From Tetrahymena thermophila SB210 (lineage: Eukaryota; Ciliophora; Oligohymenophorea; Hymenostomatida; Tetrahymenidae), in the NCBI RefSeq assembly GCF_000189635.1, contig NW_002476375.1:311479-375478 (forward strand): a stretch of DNA of 64,000 nt. Reading direction: 5' to 3'. Of this stretch, positions 25,859 through 40,000 are shown piece after piece; the stretch's first letter is position 1; every line of letters starts with the position of its first letter. Made by a program: the position numbers and the translations under genes. The notes beneath the pieces are model-generated. The model was given only the letters and a program-made list of their open reading frames with translations, was not told where the DNA came from and did not search any database.

Positions 25859-26922
25859 TATTTCTATTAATATGCTCTATAATTCTAAAAACCTTTGAAG
25901 AAAAGGATAGTCAAATACCCAATAAAACTTGTATATCTGTCAATACTTATAAGATTTATGATCAATTAATTATTTATTTATTAAACATTTTTTATTTGTA
26001 TTTTTAGGAATATTTTCTTTTAAAAATTGAACTAATTATTATTTTTTATTTTGAAATTTATTATTTTTTATACATTTTCTCTGAAAATTAATCTTAATTA
26101 TTGAGAAGCTGCAGTTTTTTTATAGCAACCTTATATTAAATTTGAGATTCTTCCTAAAAAAGGTGTACTAATATTGACCCAAAGGGTTTAAAATACTTAG
26201 GAAGTGGGATTTCAATACTCAACAAACCTATATTAAATATAATAGTTGAACTAAAATTATTAAATAAATGCTTATATTCTTTGACTTAGTAAAATATGTT
26301 TTTAAAACTATAATACTTTAGAAAATAAATAACATAATGCATATTCCTAAAAAATTTGTATTTATTTTAAATTCTATTTTAAGTAAAATATAGTTAATCT
26401 TTTGATTTATGAGGCAATTTTATACCCTTAATTGATTACAATAGATTAATGGGTATTTAATGCAGTGGCGAAATTTTGGCATTAAGATATTATTTGAATA
26501 TAATTTAGAACCTTTGATAATGATGAAATAAAGTATTAATTAAAAAATTAATTTTTATTTATTAATTAGATTTAATCAATAAACTAGATTAAATTTAACT
26601 CCAAAATATAAATTAGAGAACTCCAAATTAAAATCTAAATTAAATCGTTCAGCTTATTATTTTATTTGAAATTTATACAGCATTTAATTAATAGTAAGTG
26701 ATTGAATAACTTTATTGATGATTTTTTGATCATTTTATTTTTAAACAAAAAATAGGAATTTATTGTTTATCAATTTTTTATTATGATAAACACTTTGATA
26801 CTTATAAGTGTTATTTTTTCCTTACTAGTTTTTAATGATTTTTAAAGTTAAGATTTTTCTTGAATAGTTTATATATAGGTTATTGGGCTGAATTATTATA
26901 AGAAATAATACAAATAATAAAT
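25859..26922. other. AT-rich intergenic DNA
   Basis: No supported gene. It includes the 3' flank of the GTPase-like gene. Confidence 0.6.
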
Positions 26923-27462
26923 ATGTACAAAGTAATTAATTAATATCATTTAGTTTTAACATTAAAATTAGGGCCATCTCCTGATTTAGCAAATGCTTTT
27001 TGGTATTCAGGAGACATTTAGAGTTATTTAACAAATTCTGAATACATTTTTTATGAAAGAAAAACCTAAGCTTAGAAGTGTTTGCTCAAACAATTTTCTA
27101 TTTATTAAATTTAAGAATTAAAAATGTAATAATTATTTAAAATTGCTGAAAAAGTATCATTTTAAAAACTTATCAGATTAAATATATAAATTGATAATAA
27201 TAAATTACTAGCACATAATTATTCCTTTTCATCTAATTAATTTTTAGTCATATCTCTTGCGCATATTTCAAAACATCTTTTTTTATTTATTAATTATTGG
27301 GTAAATTATTACATATTTAGAAAAATCTAAATTTATCAATTGAAATTTGCAATTTTATTAAATTAATCTACCTTTTATGTTCTAAGAATTATGAGCTATA
27401 AGGAGTTACTTTTATAGAAGGAATATTGTATCTACTTTCATCAAATTCTTGCATTTTATTGA
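26923..27462 (+). CDS. Doubtful ORF, 179 codons
   Basis: An ATG-started frame free of TGA for 179 codons, with TAA/TAG counted as Gln. The first 45 codons are richer in G/C than the flanks and read like protein (LGPSPDLANAFWYSGD, then YLTNSEYIFYERK). The later part is very AT-rich and hydrophobic (LFLFINYWVNYYIF). At this base composition a TGA-free run of this length arises by chance at a few percent per frame, so this is weak evidence. It could be one real exon followed by an intron or UTR. No family is recognised. Confidence 0.3.
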
Positions 27463-29287
27463 CTAATTTATTTACTTATTTACTTACTGATAACTATTAA
27501 TTCTATTTGTTTATTTATTTATTTTTTAGTTAATAAATTAATTTTGTGTTTTAAGATTTATATTGAATATGCATATCTTAACTATCTATCAATCTATCTT
27601 TTAATCAACTAATTAATCAATTTGAAACATTCTAAAAGAATATTTTAGAAACTATTTAATCCTCAAGTCTAAATCCATTCAAAAATTAATTATATAATAA
27701 ATTAGTTATTTGTATTTAAGCCAAAATAAATGCATTCAAAATCTTATTATTAATTTACATTAAACCTATTTTGTTAACAGCTAATTAAAATAAACAAAGA
27801 AGATTAATAGCAAAAATAATAAAATGTTATAAATATATCATTTTATGTTTTTCTTTTAAATTCAATAATAAAGCTATATGTTTAATTAAGATAAAGAAGA
27901 TTTTCTTCTTTGATTTTCAAATAAATAATGAAATGACAGCAAAACAAAATTATAAAAGTATCTCAATATTTTAAATAAATATTATAGAAATTAATTTAAT
28001 TTTTCTATTAAATACTTTTGCAAAATTAGTAAATTTAAAAAATTTTAATACCAGCTAAATTAATTTGCTGTTTTTCTATTTGTTTAATTAAAATAATACA
28101 TTTTAAAACAAAAAACAAATCAATTAGCTCAATCATTATATGCAAATAAACAGATTGCTTATTAGAAAAAATTTGGAATACTAAATTAAAAAAATATTGA
28201 GAAAGAAGTACAATATTTAATAAAGTTAGGTTACTCAAACTAAATAAAGTAATTTTAATCAATTTATATTAAAAATTTAATTTTGATGTTTTATTTTAAA
28301 CATATATTTCAATTGATACTATTTAAAATAAAATAAAATCTAAATTTAATTTTAAATTTAAATTTAAAACAAGGAATTTTCTTAATTTAAATGTATTAAA
28401 TTAAAAATTGTGCTGATTAAAGTTGTTGAGATTTTATTAATTTATTACTTAAATATCTTAAGAAAAAAGAATTTATTTTGTATTATTTTAGAGTTTATTT
28501 GCTTAAAAGATGTTGATTAGAATATTTTTGATTTTTTAATTTAATCCTATGATTTGGATATTAATTTTAAGAAGTAAATAATTGATATTAAGTAGAAATT
28601 AAGATGGTCTGTTTTGAAAACGAATTCTACTATTGATTTATTTTTTTTCTCTACTATTTATTTTTTAGGGAATAAATTAGTAGAAATTAGAAATGAGTTT
28701 TCAAAAATTCAATATGAATTTTTTTCAGATAATATTAAATAATCTTATTTGAATTTTTCTACAATTTTGTAAGTTATTCAAACAATTAATATATTTATCA
28801 AAAAAGAAAAATGAATAATATAAAATGTATATTTTATTCAAAATTAGTTAATTAAATTATATATAATTGGGGAAGGAGAAATCAAAAATGCTTCTTTATT
28901 TATTTATTAATTAATTTAAAATGATAAATGATAATGAATGATATGAATAAATGTTAACTATATCAAACATAGATTTTTTTGAAAAATGAATGGAAAGAAA
29001 CAAATGCATTGATAGATAGATAGATTGATAAATAAAAATAGGCAGATAAATAGATAGGAAGACAGTAAATAATTAAATTATAAAAATCGATTGAGTGATT
29101 TATCGAATATATAATTGATTATTTGACTGATTGAATTTTAATTCATTTTGAATTGATTTACCAAGTAGTAAACCTTAATAATTAAATTTGATATTATTAA
29201 AGAATTTCTTATAGAAGCAAGCAAGCAAGAAGGTAAACAAACAAAAGCAAAAAATTATAAGAAATAGAATAAATAACAACGTTAAAT
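27463..29287. other. AT-rich intergenic DNA with GATA/TTTA runs
   Basis: No gene seen. There are TTTA/TTTACTTA runs near 27465-27530 and GATA-type imperfect repeats at 29010-29062. Short minus-strand frames such as 28035-28262 are AT-rich shadows without coding character. Confidence 0.6.
29010..29062. repeat. Imperfect GATA repeat
   Basis: Repeated GATAGATA/GATAAATA/GATAGGAA units upstream of the Asn/Ser-rich gene. Confidence 0.7.
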
Positions 29288-32200
29288 ATGAACTCGCCTT
29301 TAGCTCAACAATATAGTAGTGGTGCCAAGGAGAATGCATAGTATTTGAATGGAAATTCCTAGAAGGGTAATTTAGGTCATTTATCCTCATATTCAAGCAA
29401 TAATTCTTCTCATGTACAGTCAGCAAATTCCTCAAACCGTACCACCTATTTATTTATTTACTTTATCTTGCCTTTATTAAAAATTTAATTTCAAATGGTA
29501 GCGTTAAGCATTTTTTAAATTTAACAGGATTTTCAAGTCTGGCAGGACTCAAGTCAATAGTAAACCCTAGCCCAACTGTGTAAAATCCATAATTGCGTAA
29601 AGGATCTATGGCATCAAGTAATCAAGAATAGAGAGCCACAAATATGAATTTTTCTTAGGGGCATATTGGTAATTCTTAGTAATAATCATTGCCGTCTTCT
29701 CAATTAGGTAATCATTAACGATCTTTTAGCAATTCGAAGCTCCTCCAGCAAAAGTACGTCTCATAATCTAGCAAAAATAATAGTATTTAAAATTAAACGA
29801 ATTCAAACGGAAATATTAGCAACTCAGAAAATATATACGTATCGAATCATTCATCAGCAAATGCAAATTATCCTAACGCACATATTTCTAATTAGTAAAG
29901 TGCATTACCTAATAATTAAAGCGTCAACAATTAATGTAGTTCAGTAAATAGCAACTAGAATAGCCATTTTTAAAGTGCAAATTTACATAATTTTTCGAAT
30001 AATGAAAGCGGAGCTGCCTAATAATAGCAGAGTTTGCTTGGCCCAAAGAATAACTCTCCTCCTAAATAGAACTTTAGTTCATCAACTTAATCAGCAACAA
30101 ATGCAGCTTTTAATTTGTTCAAAAATAACTATTTAAAGTAGAGCAGTACTACAGTAAATTTAAGTCTAAATTAAGCAACCAATAGCACAAATTAAGTATC
30201 AACAGTCAACCCTACTAGCAATAACTAAAATAATACAGCAAGTAAAATCTCTCAGCCTATTGGAAATAACTAGCAGAGCTCAACAACATAGTAATATTAG
30301 CATTCTAATAATACAGGAAAAGGTTAAATAAATATGAAGCAAAGATTAACTTACTCAAATTAGTCATCTACCCCAAAATAAGTTACACCTCCTTCCTCCA
30401 ATCAAGTAAGTGGAAATACAAATAAATAATTTATATTTAATTGAAATAAAATAGAAAACAATATTATCTGGTTAGTTAGTTATGGATTCATATTAAGCAT
30501 ATAATTGTTAAAAAAGTAGAGTAGCTTTAAAGAGAACTAATATTTTAATTAAATTTACTTCTTAAAATAAAGGTTTTGAATGAAAAAAGGAACTTTAAAC
30601 AAAAAAAGCTAATTTACATTTGAATAAATATCTTAATTTTACAATATCTTTTATTGATTAAGTAAGTTGTTAAATGTATAAAAGATAAACTGATAATTTA
30701 TTAATTAGTAAGTTAGTATTTTATAATTAAAATCGATCGATCGATTGACACCAATAAAATTTAATCCAGTGGCTTAAAAAATGCTAAAAAATATCTGAAA
30801 AAAATCTATCTATTTATTTAAAAATTATTGGTCTAAACAAAATTAATTATGATTAAAATTTATATGATATCATTTTCTGAACTAACTGACAATTTTATTT
30901 TATTTTAATCTGCTGCTGTTTTAGCATCAATTTTTATTTTATTTTACTTATTCAAATTTATTTATTTTTAAATTTTAGGGACAACTTGCTTAATATTAAA
31001 GTATTGATAAACAAAGTCATTTGTAATCTATAGAAAAGATTAAAGAAGATATCAATAAAAAACTTATCCTTTAATAATAGCTTAATGCATAAATTGGTGT
31101 AAGCAATTAGAATTCAAATGGGAGCAAATCGTCAACTCCTTAGGGTTTGTCGAATAAAATGAGCAGTTCGAATTCAGAGCATAAAAATAATAGCACAGCT
31201 GCTACAAATAATATTCTACTTTCCATAAATAATTAATCCACCTCAGTTAGCAGGAAGGCAAGCAGTGGAACTATGTAAACAAATAAAAATAATATAAATA
31301 GCATAGTAAATAACCATAGCAATAACTTGAATAGTTTGATGTGTAATTCTAACAGCAACAATAGCAACCAAATTTTGATTAACTCTTGTTCTAAAAGTTA
31401 AAACATGAGTTCAAATAATTAAACTAATAATGTAACTCCAATCAGCAGCAATACAGTTTTGAGTAACGCTAACAACATTAACAGGATTATTAACGAAACA
31501 ACTAGCTTGAATGCAACAACCAATAATCTAGCTTAAAACTCTCATACAAATCTGAACAATAATTCATTTACTAATATTAAAGGAGAAGATAATTCAAGCA
31601 CAAATATAATTTTTGAAAAAGTAAAAAAACGTAAAATGAATAATTTCTCTATTGGTAACCAAAATTCCCCTAATTAAATATCAACTTCTTAACCTCAATC
31701 GCATCTTTCTTCATAAAAAAATCTATAATACATCATTTAAAATAAGACCCCAAATATTCAAACTCCATCATGTGGCAGCAGCTAAAAGGGATTATCTAAG
31801 ACTATGAGCTTTTCTGGACACTCGAATAATTTTTATTCAACAAATTGCTACATAAAATCTCCACAAATTAATAACAATAATAATCAAGGAAATTATAGCC
31901 AAAATCACTCTATTGCTGCTACAAATTCTTTAAATTAAACTGGGAAAATAAAAAATAAAAAATTTAATAGTAATTATGATATTCCTTCTCAATAATTAGA
32001 CAATATCAGTAGCAATAAAAGTCACATCAATTAAGGTATATCGAATATTATCCACAATCAAACTAATTTATCATCAACTCCCTTTTCAGTTGCTCATAGC
32101 TCAAATCCTCAACTCTAAAAAAATAATTTCTCTTTAGAAGGGCCAGGATCTACTTCAGGAAATATGACTAATCATGCTAGAAATAACTCTTCTAACAATC

Positions 32201-34347
32201 TCTCTCCAAAATTAAACAAAGAAAATTTGTTTATGGAATCTTAGTTTAATTCATTATAAGGTAATATTCACGGAATAGGTAATTTGAATACTATGAATGG
32301 GAATCAATTGTTGCTAAAAGACCCGAAAATGTTTTTCAAAAATTCAAATTAGCTTTAAAACATAAATAGCAGTAAAGCCTTTTTCTAACAAACAAGCTCA
32401 TAAAATACAACTCCAACTCATTCTAATTAAGTAACTTATCCTACTTTGAATGGCTAGAGCTCATATAATCAAAAATACTCTGATAGCAATGTTCACCGTC
32501 AAAATAATAACTAAAACCTAAATCCTCTTCCTCTGCAATCTATACAAACATTTCCACAACAAAATTAAAGTTTGAATTCTTCATTTATTTAAAATAATGC
32601 TCATATAATTTAAAACTAGCCTTAAGTAGTAGGTAGTTTAAATAGCTCCTTCTGGTCTCAATAAACTGTAAACAATAAGATCATTTTAAATAAATTAGAT
32701 AATTTCGATCTTGAGAATACATCAAACCCAATAGATCATATCTCAGAGATTACTTCTCTCCTCTTGATCTCTCTACAAGACACACCTTTAGCAGAAGCTA
32801 TAAAGAAATTCGAAGAAAATGTCTTGAAAATAAATACAGAAAACAAATAAAAATAAAGATAAATCTAACATAAGCTGAACCAAAAGTTAAAAGAAATTGA
32901 AATTTTACAACAAGATCTGAATCTAGTATAAAATAAATTAAGCTAAAAGGAAAACGAACTATCAAAAGGCACCAGCACAGTCGGTTTAAATAAAAAGAAA
33001 ATTGATTAATAAACACAAACCTCATCAAAAAAGAAACAGCAGAATAATAAAAATTCAGTAATTTAAATATGTGATCAAGACGGAAATGTGCAGGAAGTAG
33101 ACACTGACAAAGAAAATGAAATGCTAAAAGATTACATCCTAGAACAAGAGAAAAAAGTTAATCAATTCAAAGAAAAAGAATCTAAAATGATCAAACTACT
33201 GCTTGCAGTCAAAAAGAGAGGTATAGACATAGATGATATTTACAACAATGATGTTCTAAACGAAGAGTCAAATGACGAAATTCTAAAAAATAATCCTCCC
33301 TAAATTTTCCCAGTCAAAAAGAAACGAAATCAAGTAGATACTGAATTCTTTAAAAAATTAGACAACGATTTCTAATATGCAGACAATTCAAGTAAATATT
33401 TTTGGAGTTTTATATTAAATTAAACATAAAATTTAAATTTAATTAGAGATGAATTTTAAAGTTTCGATTTTTTAAATATAAAAGAAAAATTAAAATAAAC
33501 CTTTTAAATATGAGAATTTTATTCATTTTTAAAGAATTAATTAAAATTTTTTGCTTTATTTAATAAATTTAATCATCAAAGCAAATATTTAAAGAAATAA
33601 AAAAAAATAAAAATATGTTTTTATATAGATTTTTTTAATCTATTTTATTGGATTTGTTTAATAATATTTACTAATTAAAAAGTTGTCAATGACTCTGATG
33701 AAAGTAGCTTTGGATTTTTCGGTAAACCAAGTGATAGAGAAATTAGTCAATCAATTACAATTAAACCTTAAAAGAGCAAATTAAAACAACAAACTAAGGC
33801 ACCACCAAAAATACCTTAAAAATTGCAAGAAAAATTCAAATAAAATCTTTAGAATATTTAAAAACAGGAGAGTGATGATGACGAAGAAGATGATGAAAAC
33901 AACAAACTACACCAAAATATTTTAAAAACATTAAATATAAATTAATAATAATTAGATTAATTATAAGAATAAATATAAAAAGATCCTAATAATCTTACAC
34001 CTGAGTAGATTAATTTGATTTAATAAATTCATCAAATTCAATAAATGCATGAAAAGTAATAAAAAGAAGCTGTTTAAAATAAAAATTAGAATTAAAATTA
34101 AGCTTATTAATAAAATTTTTAACAACAAGTTTAAACTATTAACACTGACTAACAGATTTTAAACTTTGACCAAGAATCTTCTTGTACTGATAGTTAGCTA
34201 GATGTGATGCAAAGTAATATTTTACCTTCTGATCTGAAAAAATAGCTAACTACTATTTCGAGGTAATCTGAAGATGACATCTAAGTTATTGATGAATAGT
34301 AACTAAATGTAGAAGAAGAATTTGCAAAATATTTTGTTCAAAAATGA
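29288..34347 (+). CDS. Asn/Ser/Gln-rich protein with C-terminal coiled coil
   Basis: Four exons, 29288-29438, 29528-30405, 30979-33391 and 33683-34347, giving 1368 residues. All introns are GT...AG (89, 573 and 291 nt) and phase-consistent. Roughly the first 1000 residues are disordered, dominated by Asn, Ser and Gln with scattered Pro/His (stretches such as NSNNSNQ). From about 32,690 a structured region starts (LDNFDLENTSNPIDHISEI), followed by a helical/coiled-coil block rich in Lys/Glu/Gln and the motif KMIKLLLAVKKRGIDIDDIY near 33,190-33,240, then an acidic patch (SDDDEEDDE), Gln-rich helices and a Glu-rich end. I do not recognise a family. The likely role is a scaffold or regulatory protein with a low-complexity, possibly phase-separating N-terminus. 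The long second intron contains no additional exon that I could see. Confidence 0.8.
30731..30746. repeat. Perfect 16-bp palindrome in intron
   Basis: aatcgatcgatcgatt is a perfect inverted repeat with three overlapping ATCGAT sites inside the 573-nt intron of the Asn/Ser-rich gene. It is GC-rich relative to its setting. No function is known to me. Confidence 0.6.
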
Positions 34348-35609
34348 AGCTAAGATTCCAGTCATCTAATAAAATAACAATAATGAAAATTGTATAAAAC
34401 TTAAATCTAATCTAAAAAAGAATTATAGATTCAGCTCTTAAAATATATAATATAAAATAAATCAGATTCATAAGAAAAATAATTTATAGAAATTTAGAAG
34501 CATACTTTAATCTTAAAACATATAGATTAATAAATTGGCTTATAGAAAGAAAAACTAAATTGTAAATAAAATACATCTTATTTCATAAAAAATAAATTAA
34601 TTAATTAAAAAAATAAATAAATAAAAAATTATATATAATATCAAGTTAATAAGTCAGAGTTTACTTAGTAAAACATCTTCATGCATTAAATTTTTCATAT
34701 TTTTGAGTAAGTTGTTCATAAATGCTAACTAAAAATTAAAAAAGTTGGCATCTATAATAGTATTTAGTAAAAATATACTTATAAAATCAATGAATAAATA
34801 TCAATAAGTAATTATTTTTTCCTTTATTTATTTATATTATTTGCTTTATATATATCAAATTATATACAAAATGACCAACTCATTCTTATTTCTTTCTTTC
34901 TATCTATCTAATTCTTTATATCAAAATTAGTCTTACACTTTATTAGTTAAGAAATTATTACATTTGTAAATATTATCTTATTTTCTTCAATTATAAAAAA
35001 ATTAATTTCTTTCAAAATCCAAAAAATATTTAAAGATATTGAAATAAACGATGATTTATAATTTTATATTTAAATTAAGATATTTTATATAAATTAGATA
35101 TTAATAAATATTTAAGGAAATAATTTTATAAGAAAAAACCACAGATTATTAATATTTTATATTTTAAAGATTTTTGAACTTTAAATTTAAAAAAAATTAT
35201 TTTGATTTTTGTAATATTTTATTATTGTTAAATAAGCTATTATTTTGAAAATTAAATGTGCAAATATTCTAAATTTTTCTTGAAAACAAAAATGAAATTC
35301 AATAAGCAGTTAAAAATTAAATAAAAAATAAATAAATATTATTATGTATAATCTATTTCAAAATACTGCTTTTATTAACATATTAGCAATTATTGATACA
35401 TGAAATTTAAAAAATATAAAGAAATACATTGAGTGTATCTTTAAATTAGAAAATAACTCAATATTAGGTAAAAATGTTAAATATAATGATGAAGGCAGCA
35501 GATCCTATTCTAAAAGTAAATATGTTGAATTTAAATTAGACAAAAACTTTTTGTATTTTTTCAATATAAAATACAATGAAAAAGCTAAGCCATCAATCAA
35601 TCACATGAA
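34348..35609. other. AT-rich convergent intergenic region
   Basis: This lies between the convergent ends of the Asn/Ser-rich gene and the membrane/coiled-coil gene. It contains a TCTT/TATC repeat at 34891-34911. Bases about 35402-35611 (plus) form an open frame of coding-like composition without a start codon (includes GKNVKYNDEGSRSYSKSKY), reported as an observation only. Confidence 0.5.
34891..34911. repeat. (TCTT)n(TATC)n simple repeat
   Basis: Short compound tetranucleotide run in convergent intergenic DNA. Confidence 0.75.
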
Positions 35610-36267
35610 TCATTAGCTTTTGGTTGTATCAACTTTTTTTCTTCTTTCTTCTTAATACTTTTTATCATCTGCTAAAAACTCTTCTTGTTTTTTTTTCATT
35701 TCTTCTAATTCTTATTGCTTTCTTTTTTGCATTTCTTAAGTAATTTTATCTGAAACTTTCTTCTTTTATTCATATTCCTCTTGCTTTTCAGCTCTAACTC
35801 TTTCCTCTTCTTCTCTTCTTTCAGCTGCTCTTTCTTGTTCTTCCTTATTAATTTTATCCTATTCCTTGGTAATTTCTTCCAATAATCTCTTTTTTGTTGT
35901 TTGATATTTATTTTCTCCATAAGAGCTATATATCATAAATCCGATTATAAGCAATGAGAGAAGAGCTAAAGTGATAGCTACCAATAAAACTTGTGTTAAT
36001 TTGAATTCATTTTAACCCTAAAAAAATATTTTATTAATAATGGTTGAAAATCTATTTTGAAAATAGTAATGCTGTTACAGTAAAGGGGAAAGCCCATGAG
36101 ATATCGCCTAAATTTTTATAAATGAAAGTGCTTCTATCCTTTGAGTATTAATGCAAAAAGATCAAGGACTATGATAAAACTGTAGCTAATATTATATAAA
36201 GAGGAGCTATAAATACTAAAGACCAAACAGTGTTGATTATAGTACCAAAAGGAGTTAATCCTGACAT
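35610..36267 (-). CDS. Small two-pass membrane protein with coiled-coil tail
   Basis: Two exons, 36079-36267 and 35610-36017, with a 61-nt GT...AG intron in phase 0 and a product of 198 residues. Residues about 10-35 (TIINTVWSLVFIAPLYIILA) and 68-95 (LTQVLLVAITLALLSLLIIG) are hydrophobic and likely membrane-spanning. Residues 100-198 form one long charged helix of Lys/Glu/Arg/Gln heptads, typical of a coiled coil, ending KVDTTKSQ. Without the intron the first exon runs into a TGA straight after the first hydrophobic part, which supports the splice. The family is not recognised. It could be a membrane-anchored tether or a cytoskeleton-linking protein. An ATG frame inside this gene in another phase (35705-35920) is a shadow. 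Confidence 0.78.
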
Positions 36268-37031
36268 TTTATCAATCTCTTTTAATATAATTAACTAACA
36301 ATAAACAAATCTTTTCAGAATTAATTTTTTTAAATATTATATTTATTTAAAATTTAAAGCTTATTTGTCAGAAAAATAACATTATAATCCTCATATCTTT
36401 CTAAGTACCAGAAATACCTAATAATTAATCAATCACTATTTATTTTTACAAATTTTAACAAATAAATTAACATAATAAAAAATGTTTTATAATAAATTTA
36501 TTTATTCTTTTTTATTAACTAAATTTATTTCAAAATAAATAATTTTAACTATTAAAAGTTTGAATTTATAAATGAGTTATAATTTTTACATAAAAATTCT
36601 GTTTTATTTTAAATAATTAATTCATAAATGAATATGAATTAAATTATAAAAGATTCATATAAAAATTAATTTTCTAATAACCTTTTAACTATTTAAAATA
36701 ATAAAAATATTGTGTTGATATTCGAAAAAAAAAAATTGAAATTATACTATTTAAGAAAATTTAAAATGTTAATTTTTTTATCTTTAAGTAAATAATAAAC
36801 ACTAATTTCTTAATTTAAAACTATTTTAAATTCGTTTATGTATGTTTGTGAAAAATTAATATTTGGGTAAAATTTAGTACTAAAAACTAACCTGTTGATT
36901 GTTTTATCGTTTTAAATAAGTTAATTTCATAAAAGATATATTAATGTTTAAAATAATAAATTTTAAATACAGAAACATAAAACTCTTTTTAATTATTTGA
37001 TTATGTACATTTTAATTAAGAACCTAATATA
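36268..37031. other. AT-rich intergenic DNA
   Basis: Promoter side of the membrane/coiled-coil gene and 3' flank of the TBC gene. No coding frame or recognisable signal. Confidence 0.6.
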
Positions 37032-40000
37032 TCAATTTAAATATAGTGATGGATTTTATGATATTTATTATTGCTATTGTTATTATGATTATACTTTAGA
37101 CTGTATAATCGGAGCCATCTCACTTTAAGTCAAAGAGAAACTTGTAAATTTAGCTTATTTTTTTCTTTCTTGTAGTTTTTAGAGGTGGTTGTTAGTAGAG
37201 GATATATTTTAATTTATATTTGAACTTATAATTTACTATTTATTTGGATTATTTATATGGGTTTGGTCTTCAGTAAATTAAGATTACTTCTACTGATTCA
37301 AAATAAGAGAAACTAATTATTGCTGATTTGATTGTATTTGTTATTGAAATGCATTAAGACTAACGTTGCTAGTTATATTATTTGAATTACTATTACTGTT
37401 GGAGTTAGTATAAGAATTTTGTTAAACTTTTTAGCTGTTGTTTGTTTTTTCATTAGTGTTTATATTGCTACTTAATTAAGTAGATTGGTTTATTTATTAA
37501 TTTTGTTGATTCTAAAAAAATAGGGCTTAAAATTTATTACTAGTAGGAGCATTGCTATTACTATTACTGTTATTATTATTTTAACTTAAAAGATGAATGC
37601 CAAAGTTCTTGTTAGAGTTTATTGTTGTAGTTTACAATTTCTTTGTTTAGTTTATTTATGATGAGCTGTTTTAATTCTATGGCTTTGCATTTTGATAAGA
37701 ATTAACTTTCAAAAATTTAGATTAATTTTAACTCATCTATAATTGAATGATATTTTAAATATCTTGCTTTTGTACTTACTTGTTCTCTTCTGATGGAGAT
37801 ACTGAATCATTTTTTAAATTTTTTGATAAAGAATTGAATTGGCTCTGTGAATTGCTATTTAATTACAAAACGTTGTTTTAGCTATTTTGATGGACTTAAT
37901 GGCTGGATTTAACCTAGCTTTAAAGCTATTATTTTTATTTTTGATCCATAGGAGATTAGTAGCCCCCATTTTGTATTAAATTTTATTTGCTTTGTTAGTT
38001 ACTATTATTTTAAATTTTATATTAATTGTTTGATTAATACTATGATTATAACTAATAAGATGAAGGTATTGGTGATTAAGATTAACTTTATTGGATTTAA
38101 TTTTGCTAAGCAGCTTTGTTCTAGTTAATTTACTGATTAACTCCACTAAAATTTTGCTAAGATTGAGAAGACTAAGGTTTTTGTAGTGATTAACTTGAGT
38201 GCTAATTATTATATTATTAAATTTAAAAAGTATGCGATTACTAACCGAGCTGACTTGAATTACCAGAAATGGTTAATGGATATTATTGTTACTGAACCTA
38301 GTTAGAAATACAGTTTATGCCTAACTTTGAGTTTTAGAAAAGTTAGTTCAAATTGTTATTTTGAATTTGGACTTAACCTGATTGAGTATACTGTTAAGGT
38401 AATTGGACTTGTTACTAATTATATTGAATTTTACTCTAAATTTAATTCTAAATTATGGCATTTTGATTAGAGGGCTAGTATTAATTTTATAAATTTTGGT
38501 TTTATGAAAGAGGGGGATTATTAAAGCTGGTTAAACTATTTTATTAACTAATTGATTTACTGATTTGGAGCATTTCGCTGTTATTGTTGCTATTACTGCT
38601 GTTGTTATTTTATTGATTATTTAAAATTTAAGTATATTATTCTCCTTGTGATGGTTGTTGCTATTACTATTACAGCTATTACTTGTTATTTTTAGTGTTG
38701 TTATTATGAAATTGAATACTAGAGATATTGTTGCTTGTGGTAGATTAGCTATTATTAGAGTAATTTCCATTTTTGTTGGCTGCTATGCATTAATTTTAAG
38801 GCAAATTTTAACTTTAGTTATTGTTATTACATAATGTAGCACTACTATTGTTGCTGCTACTATTTTTATTATTATTCTATATAGATTAATAGGCACTAAC
38901 TTATATCATCTAAGAGCTATTTTGGACGTTTCCATTTAGTTTATTTTAATTAAAGGTATTTACATTTGTATGCTTAATTAAGTTAGAATTACTATTTTAA
39001 TTTTACATAGAATTTTATTATTAACCAATATTATTAATATTATTATTACTTGCCTAGTTGATATGAGAAATATTATTAGCTTAGTTGCAATAAATATTGT
39101 TTCCTATCTGACTGATATGAGTACTATTTGTTTAATTATTACCTATATTGTTTGCCTAATTGATGTTACTGCTGCTGTTAATGTTGTTGGTTGTCTAGTT
39201 ATTATTACTATTAATTATCTAATTATTATTGCCATTGTTTATCAAATTGTTATGATTATTGCTATATTGATTGTTAATGCTTGTTTGATTTGGTTGGTTA
39301 GGCTATTAAAATATAGATGGCATGTTTTGTTGCAGCTGTATTGATGAGTGTATCTAATTATTAGGAATAAATTAAACTTGAGTATTTACTTATTTACTTT
39401 GATTAGCTATTGAATACATGGACATTTATGAATAGGATTTCTGAATTTGTTAAGGAAATTGGTTTAAATTGTTTTGATCTTTACTTAATACTTATGCATT
39501 TGAGGTTTATTGGTTATAATTTTAAGAATGAATTCCATTTAGGATGGCTGATGTAAATGAACCAGCTTATATCTATTAGCTTTGAGGAGTATTTTATGAG
39601 TCAGGAGTATTTCCAAACATCGAATATGCATGCTTTCTTGATAGAATTACTTCTTCGTTTGAATGCATAGAATAAGATGGGTGCAATCTCTCTTAGGGAA
39701 CAGTTAAGTCTTATAAGATTTATGACTATTAATTATTTTAATTCACTGTCTGGATATTGTTTGATACAGAAGAGTAGTTATGCTATTACTAATGCTACAT
39801 TTTGTTGTAATTTTATTTGTAAATGTCCTTAATTTTTTCTATTTGGTTTGAGCTCAAACTTTAGTTCAGCTACAAATAATTAGAGTAGGTCATCTGATTT
39901 AAAGAATTTTAATTATTTTATGATGATGAAGTTAAATTACTAATTTGGCCATTTATATTACCATTGATATTGTTATTGTTGTTGTTATTTGAGCTTGTGT

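Noticed and set aside
37690-37760. Possible intron GT...TATAG in the TBC last exon
   Set aside because: Splicing the strongest GTAAGT would put the frame onto an immediate TGA, while reading straight through keeps the frame open to 37032, so no intron is needed.
39063-39344. 93-codon hydrophobic plus-strand ORF
   Set aside because: It is the reverse complement of Asn-rich codons (AAT gives ATT, Ile) in the TBC gene tail, a composition artefact.
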